The notes: generated by a model from the sequence alone, not told the origin. Shown: positions 24,218 to 36,200, numbered from the stretch's first letter. The stretch: 64,000 nt of DNA from Pseudoteredinibacter isoporae (GCF_011602085.1 NZ_JAAONY010000002.1:434001-498000); one strand, 5' to 3'. A program made the numbers and translations.

Positions 24218-27200
24218 TTATTGATCTTCATATTCGAAACCACCATCTCCATCAGGTTTTCGAATTGTCACAGAATCTACAGTGGTAGAAAGCGGCGTAT
24301 CCGTTTTAATCAATATTGCATTTGGGTTTCCTGGAACGGAAATATTAGTTACAGAGTTAGCCTTACCAACATCTATAGTAACTTTAGCTGAGAGTGCTCC
24401 TCCAATTGAGGAGTCGGCACCATGAACAAACGTATCTGACTGGTTTCCACTGAGGAAAATTTCTCCTTCCGAATTTGGGTTCATTGCGCCATCATTTCTA
24501 ATTGACTCAATATTCTTAGCCTTGGTTCCATGAAACCCAGTTACAGTATTCGTAACATCAGCTTCAGAATTAAAACCATCTTTCTCGTTAACACCATCTT
24601 CATCCCGATACATATTAATCGGGCCAGTTTCAACTGTATGTTGACCACCAGTATCATATCCTTCCCTAGGACCAACATTTGGTGAAGATAGAATCGAATC
24701 ACGTATATTTCCTTCTTCTATCTGTTTACCACCAGTATTAGTTGGCAGCTGTTCCGTTAACGCAGGGAATCCTTCATTGCGCCCCAAATCAACTCGTGCT
24801 TTACCCTCTGTATCAGCTGTGCTCAGGGGACCAGCATCATTTTCAGTGGTAATTGTAGACCAAACATCCGAGGCCATATTTTCAAGCGCACTTGAAACAA
24901 CCTGCTGAACAACCATCAATTTGGCAACAGTACGCAAAGTCGGGGGAAGGTCATCTAGTGGTTCTATATCAACACTATTGTCAACACCCGTAGCAAGAGC
25001 TATAGCCCCAGTAACAGCTACATTTTCAGCGGCTACAATCGCAGTTTCAGCAAGAGGAGCAGCAACTGCTGCATGCCCATTCGGATCAAAGTAATACGTC
25101 GGATTACTATAGGCATACAAATAACGATGCAAGCTCGGTGGCGTATTGCTCTCACCCAGATACGTATCCTGGGTCATAAAGCGGCCAATGGCTGGGTCGT
25201 AGAAGCGTGCGCCGAAGTAAATTAAGCCTGTATTTTCATCATGCTCCTGGCCAGTAAACACCTGGCGGTTAACACTCGTACCCTCTTGCTTGGTAATGCT
25301 ACCAAAGACATCACTGCGATACGAGACCTTTACCTGCCCGGCGCTGTCACTCAGGTTGGCGGTGGTACCCAGTGCTGCGTAGTGATAGAACTGGGATTCG
25401 CCGCTGTGGTTGAGGCTTAATAGGCGGTCACCGTAGGTGTAGTGTGCGAGTGTGGAACCGGATTGCAGTTCATCTACGATGCTCTTTTGGTCATAGAGGT
25501 ATTCGATATCCCCTCTGGATGAGCCCAACTGACGAATACGCATGCCACGGTAATCGTAGTGGTTTTGCCCTTGACTGGCTTCGCTGCCGGGCGCGCCGTT
25601 TTGCACCTGAGTCAGCTGGTTTCGGCTGTTGTAGGTGAACAAGGTGCTGTCATTGGCACCGTCGATGGTATCGGTGCGGCTCAGCTGATTGCCGTTTCGG
25701 TCGTACAGGTAGCTGATTTCACCGCCAGCGGCTTCGGTGATGGTCGTCAGGCGATTGATGTTGTCATAGGTGTATTGACGTTGGCGCTCGGTTTGGCTGC
25801 CCACCGTAACGGTTTCGGATTTACGATCGTAGCTTGGGAAATAGGTATAAACCGTTTCTTTATTCTCGCTGCCGTCGTTTTCCGTATAGCGGGTCAGTCT
25901 ATCTAAGGTATCGTAGCTGTATGTGGTGGTCAGGCTTTGGGTATCGGCAAAGCCGCTTTGCACTTCAACTTGCTGGGTACGGTTGCCATTGTTGTCGTAC
26001 TGATAGGCAAAGCTCGACAGTAAGCCACCACCGGCCAAGCTGTTTTGGATATCCACCACGCGGCCGGCGTTATCGTATTGATACGCCACCTGGCTGCCAT
26101 TGGCATTCTCTACCCTTTCCAGCCAACTATTGGCCAGATAGTGATAGCGGCTGATTTCGCTGCCGGACTGAACTTCGCTCAGACGGTTACGGTTATCGTA
26201 ACGGTAATCGCTGCTGCCCCCTGGGGAGACCAGCTGGGTGCGGTTGCCGTTATTGTCGTATTGGTAGGTTAATACCTGGCCGCGTTGTTCGCTGCGCGTG
26301 AGGCGATCCAGAGTATCGTAGGCATAGCTGTAGAGTTCAGTGCCGCGATTGGTGGTTTCACTGACACTCAGCGGATTGTTGTTGCCATCGTAGCTGGTGG
26401 TCACGCTGCTTAGGTCACTCCCCGATGGGAAGTCTTGCTGCTGCAGGCGGCCCAGCTGATCAAACTGCTGAGTAAACACCTGCCCTTTGGGGTCAGTGGT
26501 TTTGGTCAGGTTGCCTTCGGCGTCGTACTCGTAGCTGCTCGTTAAGCTTCCGTGTTCACGGCTGAGCTGACGGTTGAGTACATCGTAGGTGAAGTTAACC
26601 GGTGCCGAGCCCGGCATGGTTTGCACCAGCAGGTTGTCATTGGCATCGTACTGGAACTGGGTTTGCTGGTTGAGGGCATCGCTAACACGCACCAAACGGT
26701 TTAGGGCATCGTAATCACGATTTTGCACGGCACCCAATGGGCGGGTCATCTGACGCTGGTTACCGAACAAATCGTAGCGATAGCTGGTGGTTTCACCTTC
26801 CGGATTCTGACTGCTGGCTACCCGGCCATCCGCAAAATAGTTGTAGCGTGTGATAAAGCCGGATTCGTCTTCCTCTTCGGTCATAAAACCGGAGAGGTCA
26901 TAGCGTTGTTTCTGAACACTGTTATCCGCAAAGGTTAATGAGAGCGTATTGCCCCGGAAATCTTTTTCGGTAACAAAGGTATTGTCGTTAGCATCGACAA
27001 GTGTTTGAGTTTCACGTCCACCGCTACCGGCATAGCTGCGGGTACTCAGGCGAATGCCGCCACGGGTTTCCACCAATGGACGATTAATGCCATCGTAGGT
27101 GGTGGTGGTCACAATATCGCGCTTATCGGTCAGCTGGGTGATATTGCCGACCTTGTCATACATCAGGCGCTCGGTTTGGGAGAGCGGATCGGTTTTCAGG

Positions 27201-30200
27201 GTCGGACGATGCAGGGCATCGTATTCGGTGCTGTACGTAAAGTTTCTGCGATCGGTGCGGCTTAGTACATTACCTACGCCATCGTAGCTCTGACGAGTAA
27301 TCCCACCTATGGCATCGGTAACCGTCAGCACACGGTTGAGATCATCGTAGCTGGAGCTGGTTTGACGACCATTGGGGCGAGTGACTTTTAAGACATTGCC
27401 CACCTTGTCGTATTCCCAGTTGGTGGTACGAATATTGGCCTCGTTCAAACTCAGCTTGCGATTCAAGGCGTCGTAAGTGTAGGTTTTGTTGCTGCTAGTG
27501 AGCGGACCTTCTCCACTCTGACTCAGAGTGGTTGTTAATACATTGCCATTCAGATCAAAGCTCTGCGCGGTTTTGCGCCCAACCGGATCGGTGCTTTCAT
27601 AGAGGCGTTGTTCCGGGCCATAGACCATGATGCTGGTTCGGCCTTCGGCGTCTTGATGGCGCACCAACAAGCCATCGTTGGTGTAGCTTTTGCTCTCTTC
27701 ACCACCATCGGGGTTGGTGATGCCCACCTGTTGATTCAAGGCGTTGTAGCGGTAACTGAACGCGAAGCCGTAGGGGCGAGTTTCGCTGGTCAAGTTGCCA
27801 TTGGCATCATAGCCGTAAGTGCTGTCGCGACCCGCAGCATCGGTGCTGGCGGTCATGCGATTTTGATTGTCGTAAGTGTAAGTGCTACGACGACCTTCTT
27901 CATCAACCGTGGCGCTCAGGTTACCGGCGTCGTCATACTCCCAAAGGTATACGCCGTCGAGCGCGTCGAGCTGGGCAATTTTCTGGTAGCGTTCGTTGTA
28001 ACTGAAGCGAGTTCGATTGCCGTTTTCGTCTGTCTGAGCCAGAAGGTTCTTGGTTTTGTCGTACTCATAGCTTCGGCTGAAACTTAACGGCAGGGCCACA
28101 GAGGTTTTGCGGCCCAGTTTGTCCATTTGTTCGACAGTCGTACGGCCTTCGTAATCCACCATGGTTTTGCGCAAACCATCGTTGGTGAACTCATAGGCGT
28201 AGCTCATGTCGTCGCCGAGGGCGTTGGTGGTTTTGGTGCGACGGTTTAAATCATCGTACTCATGTTCGGTGAACTGCCCTTTCCAATCGCTTTCACGCAC
28301 GACGTTGCTGTTGGCATCGTAGCTGTAGCGCATGCGGCCGTCGTAGTTTTCAGTATTATTGCTGCCCTGGCGGGTTACAGAAACAACGCGGTCGCGTTCA
28401 TCGTACTGATAGCTCAGGAATAAACGGCGGTTTTGATCCAGATAGCTGTCGCGACTGGTTTCGCTGACCTTATTGCCTTTTTTGTCATAGACATACTCAA
28501 CGGTATTGCCGGCCGGGTCGGTCTTTTTTGTCAGTCGATCGAGCTTGTCGTATTCAAAGCGGCTGATATTACCGTTAGGGTCGGTGCTTTGAGTCATCAA
28601 GCCACGATCGGTATTTTGATACCGGGTAACACTGCCAAGGGCTTCTTTCTTTTCTTCCAGGTTTCCGTAGATATCGTATTTATAGGTCGTTTCATTACCG
28701 CGACCATCGGTATGCGATGTTTTCTGGCCCTTGTTGTTGTATGCAAAACTCTCGCTAATTGTGCTGCCACTGCCACCAGCTTCACCAATCACTTTTTCAG
28801 TGAGTGTAGTCGCCGTAACGTTACCTTTGCCATCCAGCGTCTGACGGAATTCCACGCCGTTTTTATCTGTGCGTTCGAGCAACACCGAGTAACGCTGATC
28901 CCAGCTCTGGGTCATGCTGTTATTGAAAGGATCAGTCTCTTTGGTGAGATTACCCTTTGCATCGTATTCGTAGTGCCATTCGGCATTGATGGAGCGATCT
29001 TTTTTACGTCGCATGACGTTATCGGGCTCGCCAAGATCCAGACTCCAATCAAACTCCGTAACACGGCCTTCAGGCTCTTCGATGAGTATCGGGTTGCCAT
29101 AGAGGTTCAAGGTATAGCGTGTGGTATTACCGCGAAGATCAACCACTTCGCGAACATTGTCCCCTCCTGCGGGATATTTAATTTCCGCACTGTCACCACC
29201 GGGGTAGTTGACTTTGCGAACCAAATCACTGGGCACAATACCGGGCACGCGATTTCGCATATGAACCGGAGAATCATCCCAGGGGAAATATTCATAGCTG
29301 TGGCGACGACCATTAGCATCCGTTACGGCCACCAGATTTGCGACTGGATCAGGGTTGACCAGTTCGTATTCATAGGATTCGACAAAATCTTCACGGCTAA
29401 AGCTTTTCAGGAAGCCCGCCATCGGATCGCCATCCGGGAAATACTCGAAGTCCAATTGAATGCCAACCGAGGTACTGACGGACTCCAGGCGCGGCGCATA
29501 ATTGTGAATGCCATAACGGAAGTTCAAGGTGCGGCCTACCGCATCAGTCACCTTTGAGACCAGTTTGTCCCCGGTCAGGGTAATGTATTCGTAGGTCAGC
29601 GTATTGCTATTTCGATCGACAACACGATCCAGCATCATTCGATTTTTATCGCTGTCAAACTGTTCAAAGTGATACTCGGTGCCGTCTTTGGAACGATACA
29701 GCCAAAAACCTTCATCATTGGTTTCCAATACACCATGGCGGGCACGTTGGGGAACCCAATCATCGAAGACGGTTTCACGGGTAAAAATACCACCATTACT
29801 GATCAACACCATGCTCGGATATACTGCATGGGTCTGCAAGGCTTCCATTTCTGACTTCAGAAGCAGCTGAGGTTGCTCGTCGTCCTGTTCATTACGTGTA
29901 TCTTTTACCCAGCTTGGCAGATTGTCGCCATAGGGCGCGTTACCATCTGAATAACGAAGAACCTTGGCGAACAGATTGTGGTTGTGAGTCCAGCCTGGGC
30001 CGACTACCCCCTGCTCATTTTCAATTTTGGTTTCATTGCTGTAGCTGCGGATAAAGTTCAGCTGAGGACCCAGACCTTGCAGGCTGATATCCTGACGCTG
30101 CAGAGTTAATGCGCCACGTTGAATTAAGGTATCGTGCTCAATGATCTGGCCAAGCATATCGCCTGTCGAACTATCGTCGAGTTCGATCTTGTACTGAACC

Positions 30201-33200
30201 ACGACTTCCGGGTCACCGTTGTCTGGCTCAATAATAATGCGCATGTGGAGATCGGTTTCACCGGCGCGGGGTACAAAATCTTCCAGATCTTTGCGGGTCA
30301 TCAAAAACTGATGGGCACCCGCTTCCATGTCGGTTTCTTCAACAAGATCACGCTCGAAACGTTCCTCGTGGTCATACAGCTTTACCGTGACCTTTGAAGG
30401 GCTTTCCACATCAACATCGTAGATTTTAAAACTGCCCAATCGAGACGCTGATGAGGTAACGCCACGCATATAAGCGCGGGTAAACGTACTACGTCCGCTG
30501 TAATCGGGGCTAAAGGTATACTGCCAAAGGATATTGTGGGTATCGTTATTATCGAACAATCGTAAGGTAATATGATCCGAGGCCGTTAGGCTCGACAGGT
30601 GCTCGATGTTTTCAAAGAGAATACGATTCGCCGCTCCGGCAGTCGCTTCGATTTCATGTTCGCCCAGCGCAAACACCAGTTTTTTATCTGGAGAAAACAG
30701 TGAAAGCGGCCCATTCGGGGAGGTGAAAAGATCGTGCAACACTTCCACATAACTGGTAGATTGAGCACCAATTTCAGCCACTCGCTCTCCACGCAAATCC
30801 AAATACTGTGGCGCGCCCTCTTTATCGTAGGCATTAACTCCGTTTACCTTCAAACCGTAAACACTGAACTGCATTTCTGGGCGGTAGGCCCAACGGTAAA
30901 CCGGTTCTGGATCACGGTTGCGCTCGGTGTCGCTCAGCAGGTCATCCTGGCGAGCGTATTCGTGGGCATTTTGACGTTGGCGACTGGCAATCTCGTCGTA
31001 AACTGGCACCTTTACTGGCACATAAACGCTTGGGCGGCCGCCTTCGCCGTTAAAGTTAAAGCACTGGTCTTTACCCTCGCTGTCGATGTTGTGACCGCAA
31101 ACGTAAAGATAGTAATGTTCATTTTGCAGATCACAGCTGCCGCTCAATTTGAGCAGCTGAGGGTGAACACCGGGTTTGATTTCAATGGTATTCAGCTGAC
31201 TGCCACAGGCGGCATCCTTCGCCAGTTTTCCTGGCGACACCACTTTGGCCAGCATGGCACTGTAGCCCGGCAATTCCGCTGGCAATGTGTTGCCATCATG
31301 GTCAAACCATTCAGTGTCGATTTTAATGTAGGTATCATCGCTTAAGGCGGAACCTTCGCCGCCAATCAAGTAACGATTGATCTCACCCTTGTCGAGACCC
31401 AGTTCAGTTCTGCTTGTGCGCTCTGCACGAATTTTCAGATTGGGTGGGCGCAATACCAGTTTGCTGATATCCACAGCAATGCTGGTGCCTTGATCAAGTT
31501 GCGAGTGCTCCAGAACGGAGGTTACTGAACCCACATAGCCTGTGGCCCGGTTTACCGCGACAATCTGAACACGCTCACCCATGCGCAGATAATCGGCTTT
31601 ACGACCTTCAAACAGCTCGATTTTAATGCCGGTTTTGCTCCACCAGTCTTCCAGTGAGCCTGTATGTCTTTCAAGAAACGTTGGACCGCGGATCAAAAAC
31701 TTGTAGTAGAAGTTAGCGCTTTCAGTGTTCTCTTGGTCAGCGCCCACCAGGTTAAAAGGTTGGAACTCCTCTTCCTCAAGCCCAATACGCTCATGAATAA
31801 GCTGCCCGGTCGAAGCGCGGAACACATAAATATCGGTTTGCTGGAGGTCTTCCAATGAGATGCTTTTCAACAAGCCTCGATCCTGGAAATCCGGCAGGTG
31901 GTCAGCAAGACGAACCAGATCTTCCTCAATGGGCTTATCGGGAAATTCAGTATCGTATTTTGGCGGACGTCCACCCAGGTAGACGTAATATTTCCCCTGA
32001 TACAACACGGCGATATCGAGGTTGCGATCGCCATCAAAATCGTAGTGCAGCACATTGTTTGCCGGGTCGATTTCCTGAACTTGTGCACGCTCCTGATCGT
32101 AAGCAGTGCTTTCCACTTCAACGTCAATACTGCCCTCACCGGTCAGAATGATCGAATCCACTCTCAGGTCTGTTCGACTTTTAATGGGTACGGCAATGGT
32201 TGCGAGAATGGCCACAACGTTTGCTCGCTGTCGCTGGTAAGCTGGGCTCCAGCCGTAACAGAAATCAAAATTTGTGGGTATGTAATAATCGTAGGTATTG
32301 GCTACGGCGTTATAGAAGCCCGTTGAAAGAATGTTTTTTGTTTTGGGATTGAAATTCCGATAGGGAATTTCAGCGATCATTTGCCCGTCAAACGAGAAGG
32401 AATCACAGTCCCACACCGGCAAATACATATTCAGGCGATACTCACCGTATTCACCGGTAGTAACAGATACCTCGTTCGCCAAAGAGTTGAATACCCTTAC
32501 CCCTGGAATAGGTTTGATGACGGCGTCGTGGGTTTCCTGATTGAACAAGGTACGAGACGCTTTTTTCCCGCCCTCGCCGTCTTCAAGGAATTCACCCCAC
32601 TTATAGGTGACGGTATTTCTGAACAGCCCCCCTTTTGCCTCGCGGGCGATATCGCCGTTTTTCTTAAGCAAAACGGTAACGTAAGAATCAGAAGAACTTT
32701 CACTGAGGTCTTCATAATTACGCAGGTCGATGGTGGACTGAAACAGAATTGGGCCCTCTGGCCCCAGTACATCTGGATCAACAATGGTATCGCTTGATCG
32801 AAAATAAACACTCTTAATGGTGGACGAATTAACGTCCGGGCAAGGAACATTCTTTTTAAGCGGTGGATCACCTGCAACCGGTGAAGCGACTTCAATTTGG
32901 GGAAGTGATTCACAGTAGGATTTGTATTCACTCTTCGCGACCAGGTTTTCAGAGACTGTGCTCAAAACCAGGGCACCCTTGATGAGATCCGGGTCTGCGT
33001 TTTCCTTGAACAACTTAAAACTTTCAACGCGGGCTTGATAATCAACAGCTGACGTTGGAACTACCCCTTCCAGCGCTCCATGAACTTCACCAATTTCCTG
33101 AAGCTCTTCGCCATATTGATCCACTTCAACCAGAATTGGCTGGTCATTGGGGCCCAAAATAGGACCACGGGCCATTACGTAACCACGGTGTTTAAAATTA

Positions 33201-33292
33201 GCAACTTCCGCAATGCTGAACTGAGGCAGCAGTGCGAATAAGATGAAAAGAGATACCGTTTTAAAAAAGTTGTTAAACATCTTGTTGCTCAT
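24218..33292 (-). CDS. Giant Sec-exported Rhs/YD-repeat protein with C-terminal toxin tip
   Basis: 3,024 aa. A signal peptide (about 1-28: Lys-containing start, FLFILFALLPQFSIA) shows Sec export. Residues about 30-1060 are a large N-terminal region of unknown fold with an FG-GAP/VCBS-like DFDGDRNLDIAVL at about 413. A DUF6531-like opening of the Rhs cage, LGPQLNFIRSYSNE...GPGWTHNHN, is at about 1067-1110. Several dozen YD repeats (YDxxGN..) run to about 2680. The core ends IYFGARFYDPAIGRF...YAYSNPTYYFDPNGH at about 2690-2738; the Asp of the DPNG motif is the expected autocleavage site. The tip (2739-3024) has a hydrophobic pre-toxin part, and then TGFHGTKAKNIESIRNDG...GEIFLSGN at about 2912-2945, which resembles an ADP-ribosyltransferase fold (His-Gly-Thr strand). 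It starts one base after the previous stop (TAAATG). Confidence 0.9.
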   Translation of the reverse strand: MSNKMFNNFFKTVSLFILFALLPQFSIAEVANFKHRGYVMARGPILGPNDQPILVEVDQYGEELQEIGEVHGALEGVVPTSAVDYQARVESFKLFKENADPDLIKGALVLSTVSENLVAKSEYKSYCESLPQIEVASPVAGDPPLKKNVPCPDVNSSTIKSVYFRSSDTIVDPDVLGPEGPILFQSTIDLRNYEDLSESSSDSYVTVLLKKNGDIAREAKGGLFRNTVTYKWGEFLEDGEGGKKASRTLFNQETHDAVIKPIPGVRVFNSLANEVSVTTGEYGEYRLNMYLPVWDCDSFSFDGQMIAEIPYRNFNPKTKNILSTGFYNAVANTYDYYIPTNFDFCYGWSPAYQRQRANVVAILATIAVPIKSRTDLRVDSIILTGEGSIDVEVESTAYDQERAQVQEIDPANNVLHYDFDGDRNLDIAVLYQGKYYVYLGGRPPKYDTEFPDKPIEEDLVRLADHLPDFQDRGLLKSISLEDLQQTDIYVFRASTGQLIHERIGLEEEEFQPFNLVGADQENTESANFYYKFLIRGPTFLERHTGSLEDWWSKTGIKIELFEGRKADYLRMGERVQIVAVNRATGYVGSVTSVLEHSQLDQGTSIAVDISKLVLRPPNLKIRAERTSRTELGLDKGEINRYLIGGEGSALSDDTYIKIDTEWFDHDGNTLPAELPGYSAMLAKVVSPGKLAKDAACGSQLNTIEIKPGVHPQLLKLSGSCDLQNEHYYLYVCGHNIDSEGKDQCFNFNGEGGRPSVYVPVKVPVYDEIASRQRQNAHEYARQDDLLSDTERNRDPEPVYRWAYRPEMQFSVYGLKVNGVNAYDKEGAPQYLDLRGERVAEIGAQSTSYVEVLHDLFTSPNGPLSLFSPDKKLVFALGEHEIEATAGAANRILFENIEHLSSLTASDHITLRLFDNNDTHNILWQYTFSPDYSGRSTFTRAYMRGVTSSASRLGSFKIYDVDVESPSKVTVKLYDHEERFERDLVEETDMEAGAHQFLMTRKDLEDFVPRAGETDLHMRIIIEPDNGDPEVVVQYKIELDDSSTGDMLGQIIEHDTLIQRGALTLQRQDISLQGLGPQLNFIRSYSNETKIENEQGVVGPGWTHNHNLFAKVLRYSDGNAPYGDNLPSWVKDTRNEQDDEQPQLLLKSEMEALQTHAVYPSMVLISNGGIFTRETVFDDWVPQRARHGVLETNDEGFWLYRSKDGTEYHFEQFDSDKNRMMLDRVVDRNSNTLTYEYITLTGDKLVSKVTDAVGRTLNFRYGIHNYAPRLESVSTSVGIQLDFEYFPDGDPMAGFLKSFSREDFVESYEYELVNPDPVANLVAVTDANGRRHSYEYFPWDDSPVHMRNRVPGIVPSDLVRKVNYPGGDSAEIKYPAGGDNVREVVDLRGNTTRYTLNLYGNPILIEEPEGRVTEFDWSLDLGEPDNVMRRKKDRSINAEWHYEYDAKGNLTKETDPFNNSMTQSWDQRYSVLLERTDKNGVEFRQTLDGKGNVTATTLTEKVIGEAGGSGSTISESFAYNNKGQKTSHTDGRGNETTYKYDIYGNLEEKKEALGSVTRYQNTDRGLMTQSTDPNGNISRFEYDKLDRLTKKTDPAGNTVEYVYDKKGNKVSETSRDSYLDQNRRLFLSYQYDERDRVVSVTRQGSNNTENYDGRMRYSYDANSNVVRESDWKGQFTEHEYDDLNRRTKTTNALGDDMSYAYEFTNDGLRKTMVDYEGRTTVEQMDKLGRKTSVALPLSFSRSYEYDKTKNLLAQTDENGNRTRFSYNERYQKIAQLDALDGVYLWEYDDAGNLSATVDEEGRRSTYTYDNQNRMTASTDAAGRDSTYGYDANGNLTSETRPYGFAFSYRYNALNQQVGITNPDGGEESKSYTNDGLLVRHQDAEGRTSIMVYGPEQRLYESTDPVGRKTAQSFDLNGNVLTTTLSQSGEGPLTSSNKTYTYDALNRKLSLNEANIRTTNWEYDKVGNVLKVTRPNGRQTSSSYDDLNRVLTVTDAIGGITRQSYDGVGNVLSRTDRRNFTYSTEYDALHRPTLKTDPLSQTERLMYDKVGNITQLTDKRDIVTTTTYDGINRPLVETRGGIRLSTRSYAGSGGRETQTLVDANDNTFVTEKDFRGNTLSLTFADNSVQKQRYDLSGFMTEEEDESGFITRYNYFADGRVASSQNPEGETTSYRYDLFGNQRQMTRPLGAVQNRDYDALNRLVRVSDALNQQTQFQYDANDNLLVQTMPGSAPVNFTYDVLNRQLSREHGSLTSSYEYDAEGNLTKTTDPKGQVFTQQFDQLGRLQQQDFPSGSDLSSVTTSYDGNNNPLSVSETTNRGTELYSYAYDTLDRLTRSEQRGQVLTYQYDNNGNRTQLVSPGGSSDYRYDNRNRLSEVQSGSEISRYHYLANSWLERVENANGSQVAYQYDNAGRVVDIQNSLAGGGLLSSFAYQYDNNGNRTQQVEVQSGFADTQSLTTTYSYDTLDRLTRYTENDGSENKETVYTYFPSYDRKSETVTVGSQTERQRQYTYDNINRLTTITEAAGGEISYLYDRNGNQLSRTDTIDGANDSTLFTYNSRNQLTQVQNGAPGSEASQGQNHYDYRGMRIRQLGSSRGDIEYLYDQKSIVDELQSGSTLAHYTYGDRLLSLNHSGESQFYHYAALGTTANLSDSAGQVKVSYRSDVFGSITKQEGTSVNRQVFTGQEHDENTGLIYFGARFYDPAIGRFMTQDTYLGESNTPPSLHRYLYAYSNPTYYFDPNGHAAVAAPLAETAIVAAENVAVTGAIALATGVDNSVDIEPLDDLPPTLRTVAKLMVVQQVVSSALENMASDVWSTITTENDAGPLSTADTEGKARVDLGRNEGFPALTEQLPTNTGGKQIEEGNIRDSILSSPNVGPREGYDTGGQHTVETGPINMYRDEDGVNEKDGFNSEADVTNTVTGFHGTKAKNIESIRNDGAMNPNSEGEIFLSGNQSDTFVHGADSSIGGALSAKVTIDVGKANSVTNISVPGNPNAILIKTDTPLSTTVDSVTIRKPDGDGGFEYEDQ

Positions 33293-36200
33293 TTAGTTGC
33301 CCTGCTCCAATCCATTTCGAAGAGCGTGAATACTGGTCTCACCATCTAAAAAGGCTTGTAATAATGCTTGTTGTGGCGGTGACGCAATGACGTAACCCAG
33401 CTGGTCCAGGGTATTGGCGTTGTCAATACTGGCCTCTACCCAACCCGCTTTAATTCGTCCAACGCCAATCGGCAGTACGCGTCTTGAGTCTCGATCAAGA
33501 CCGACCATTACCACCAGCGAATCGTCCTGAGGAATGTAGTCGTAGCTGCCACGGAAAGCCGGCATTTTCATTCGGACACTGAAACTGCCGCGTAACTGAA
33601 TGTTGGCTGGCTGAATGTTATACACCCATTGAGGCAATGCCCCGGTTTGAGCGATGTAACTCATTTGCTGGAACGGCGTGAACTGTACGTGAACCGAACC
33701 ATTGTCGCGTAATTGAGAAAATTCCAATTGCGCCTGGCTTAAGTTGAGTTCCAATTCACCACTGGCAAGAATGACCTGCTCGCTAGCGCTGGCAATTGGA
33801 CGATAAGGTACTTCCTTGTTCAACAACGGCACGACAACGGCTCTTGCACGACTCAATTTACCTTCTTCAACCGTTACCCATTCACGCACCTCGCCATAAT
33901 GAGGGGATGCCTTTTCCGGGTTGTACACGATTTCATAGCGACCTGCGCGCAGGGCTTTTTCCGGTGGCAGGTTAAAGCCAAAGCTGAAGCCGCCATTCAC
34001 ATCACTGGTGGATGTCAATCCAAGAGAAGGAAGCGAAACCTCAATACCTGCAATTGGCTCCTGGCGCTGATCCAGAATAAAGCCATGTAAGAAGCTCGGT
34101 ACGGCGCGTACCTTGAAGTTTGATCGCGATATTTCTTCGCCGTCATAACTCACATCCACATAGACCGTAGAGCCATAGGCAAAGTCACGACTGGACACAA
34201 ACGCGACGCTGCTGAGCCCCTGCTGAATGGACAACTCTCCGGGCACGGTTTCCTGGTTTCGCTGAACAATAATCGCCTTAGTGTTATCCAGTTCAGGGAA
34301 ATCCTTGGGAATACGACTCGGGGGCACATAATCCAGACCGTTGACCGTTTCACGAATCGTGACGGTTAATAAATCGGGATCAATGGCGCGGTTAAAATGC
34401 AACTGCACAATATCGTTTGGTTCATTATGCAAACTGCCCGCTACCGGGACTTGCTCTTGCACTTGAAGCTCAAGGCTATTGAGATCCAGAGTGGTCAACG
34501 TGAAGACCTGTTGGCTGAGTTGCTCACCCGCACTCGACAAGATTCGCAATGTCAGTCGGTGTTGATTGCTGCTCAAATCGAGGTTTACATTGCTGCGCGC
34601 CAAAGTCTCGACCAGTTGCATAGTCAGCGGCGCATCGTCATTGAGCTGAAGTTCAACGGTTTGCCCGGCCTCTAGCCCCAACACACGAGCGCTGATTTCA
34701 ATATTGGCGGTTGGCCCGGTTAATTCCAGAGTCTGGCTAACGTCTGGCGTCAGCAACTCGATCGAATAGGCACTGGAACTGCGCAATTCGTAGCGCAAGG
34801 TCTGTCGATTGCCCGCTTTATCCCAAGCTTCCAGCGTTACGCTTTTCGCTTCATTTACCGGTAACTGCAGCGCCGTATTAAAGCGTGACTCTTCCGGGTT
34901 CGCTCCTGGATTCAGTTTGAGTGGAACCCCATTAAGGCTTGCACCGGCCAGGTTCTTATCACGTACCGCGCCGCTCAAGGTGAATGGGTTACTGCTGACG
35001 TCATTCACTTCAGGACTTAACTGAAGCTCTGATTGCTCCAAAGTAAAACTCGGTTTAATGCTGTCTTTGCTTATGCGGATAGTCTGCTCGGTTTCTTTCG
35101 CACCGGCGTCCACCACCCGGAACAACAAACTCAATGCTTCGGATTCGGCGTTGGCGGTATTGGCCGGGTAATCAAAGCAGGCCTGGTTTCCGTTGAAAGT
35201 CAAGGCAATCGGCGCGTCGTTCACGGTAAATTGAACCGGTAGCGATGTCGCACGTACACAACCCGCGATAACCAGGGAGTCCCTTTGAGTGAAGCGCTCG
35301 GTGGCTGCATCATTAAACACCAGAACCGGGCCATCATCATTGCCACCGCCGTTGCCATCCGCCACATACTCTACATTAACTTTGGCAGTGGTATCGCCCG
35401 CTGAGGTTTCGGCTTTTACCACCAGTTGGTTAATGCCTTCACTCAAACGAATATTGTCAAAGCTGAAACTGTAGCGACCATCTTGCGCATCGCTCGGGAA
35501 TAAAACTCGATCTCCCAGGCTCATTCGTATCTGCGACGCGGGCAGCTGGGTGTACACATAGCCACTGACCGTAATCACTTCGGTATTGACCACGGAATTA
35601 TTATTTGGGCTGCTAATCGCAATGGAAGGCTGATTTCCGGTTTCACGATTTATGGTCACGTTTTGCTGAGCAACATTCCCGGCAAGGTCTGTGGCGAAAA
35701 CGGTTAACTGGTTCACGCCAACCAAGATAGGCATTTCAATGCTGAAGCTGCCATCGGCCTGAATTTCACCTGAGAATTGTTGCTCACCCAAACGATCAGA
35801 ACGAATATAAACACTGCCAATGGCGCCGCTGTCATCGCTGACCTGTCCGGAAATCACCAGGCTGGTTCTCGCGGCAGGGACATCCTGGTCATCAATCGGT
35901 GCGAGTACTGGAGCAATATTGTCCACCACCAATTCGAGAGTGAACTGCAAACTCCGCTGGGGCATATCCTGCTCGGTGAGTGTTATTGTCCAAGTCGCGG
36001 TCTGTCCCTCAACAGGTACTTGCAAGCTTAAATCGCCATTGCCACCCTGAGCCGTTACACGCGAGCCATTGGATTCGGCTTCCAGGCTAACGTCACCCTG
36101 ACTCCCACTTACGGCCACATTCAAGGAATAGAAGCCCTGCTGATGATGAATAGCCCGGTACTGCCCTTCACCCAGTTTTACAACCTCTTTGACGACCACA

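Noticed and set aside
28433-29557. Long plus-strand open frame (374 codons) antisense to the Rhs gene
   Set aside because: YD-repeat coding is periodic and codon-biased, which leaves long antisense frames open. The product is low-complexity, with no ribosome-binding site and no family signature. The same holds for the plus-strand frames inside the other giant genes.
24218-33292. T6SS- or Tc-type Rhs effector
   Set aside because: It begins with a Sec signal peptide and lacks a PAAR or SpvB/TcdB N-terminus. No VgrG, EagR/DUF1795 chaperone, TcA or TcB gene is in the window.
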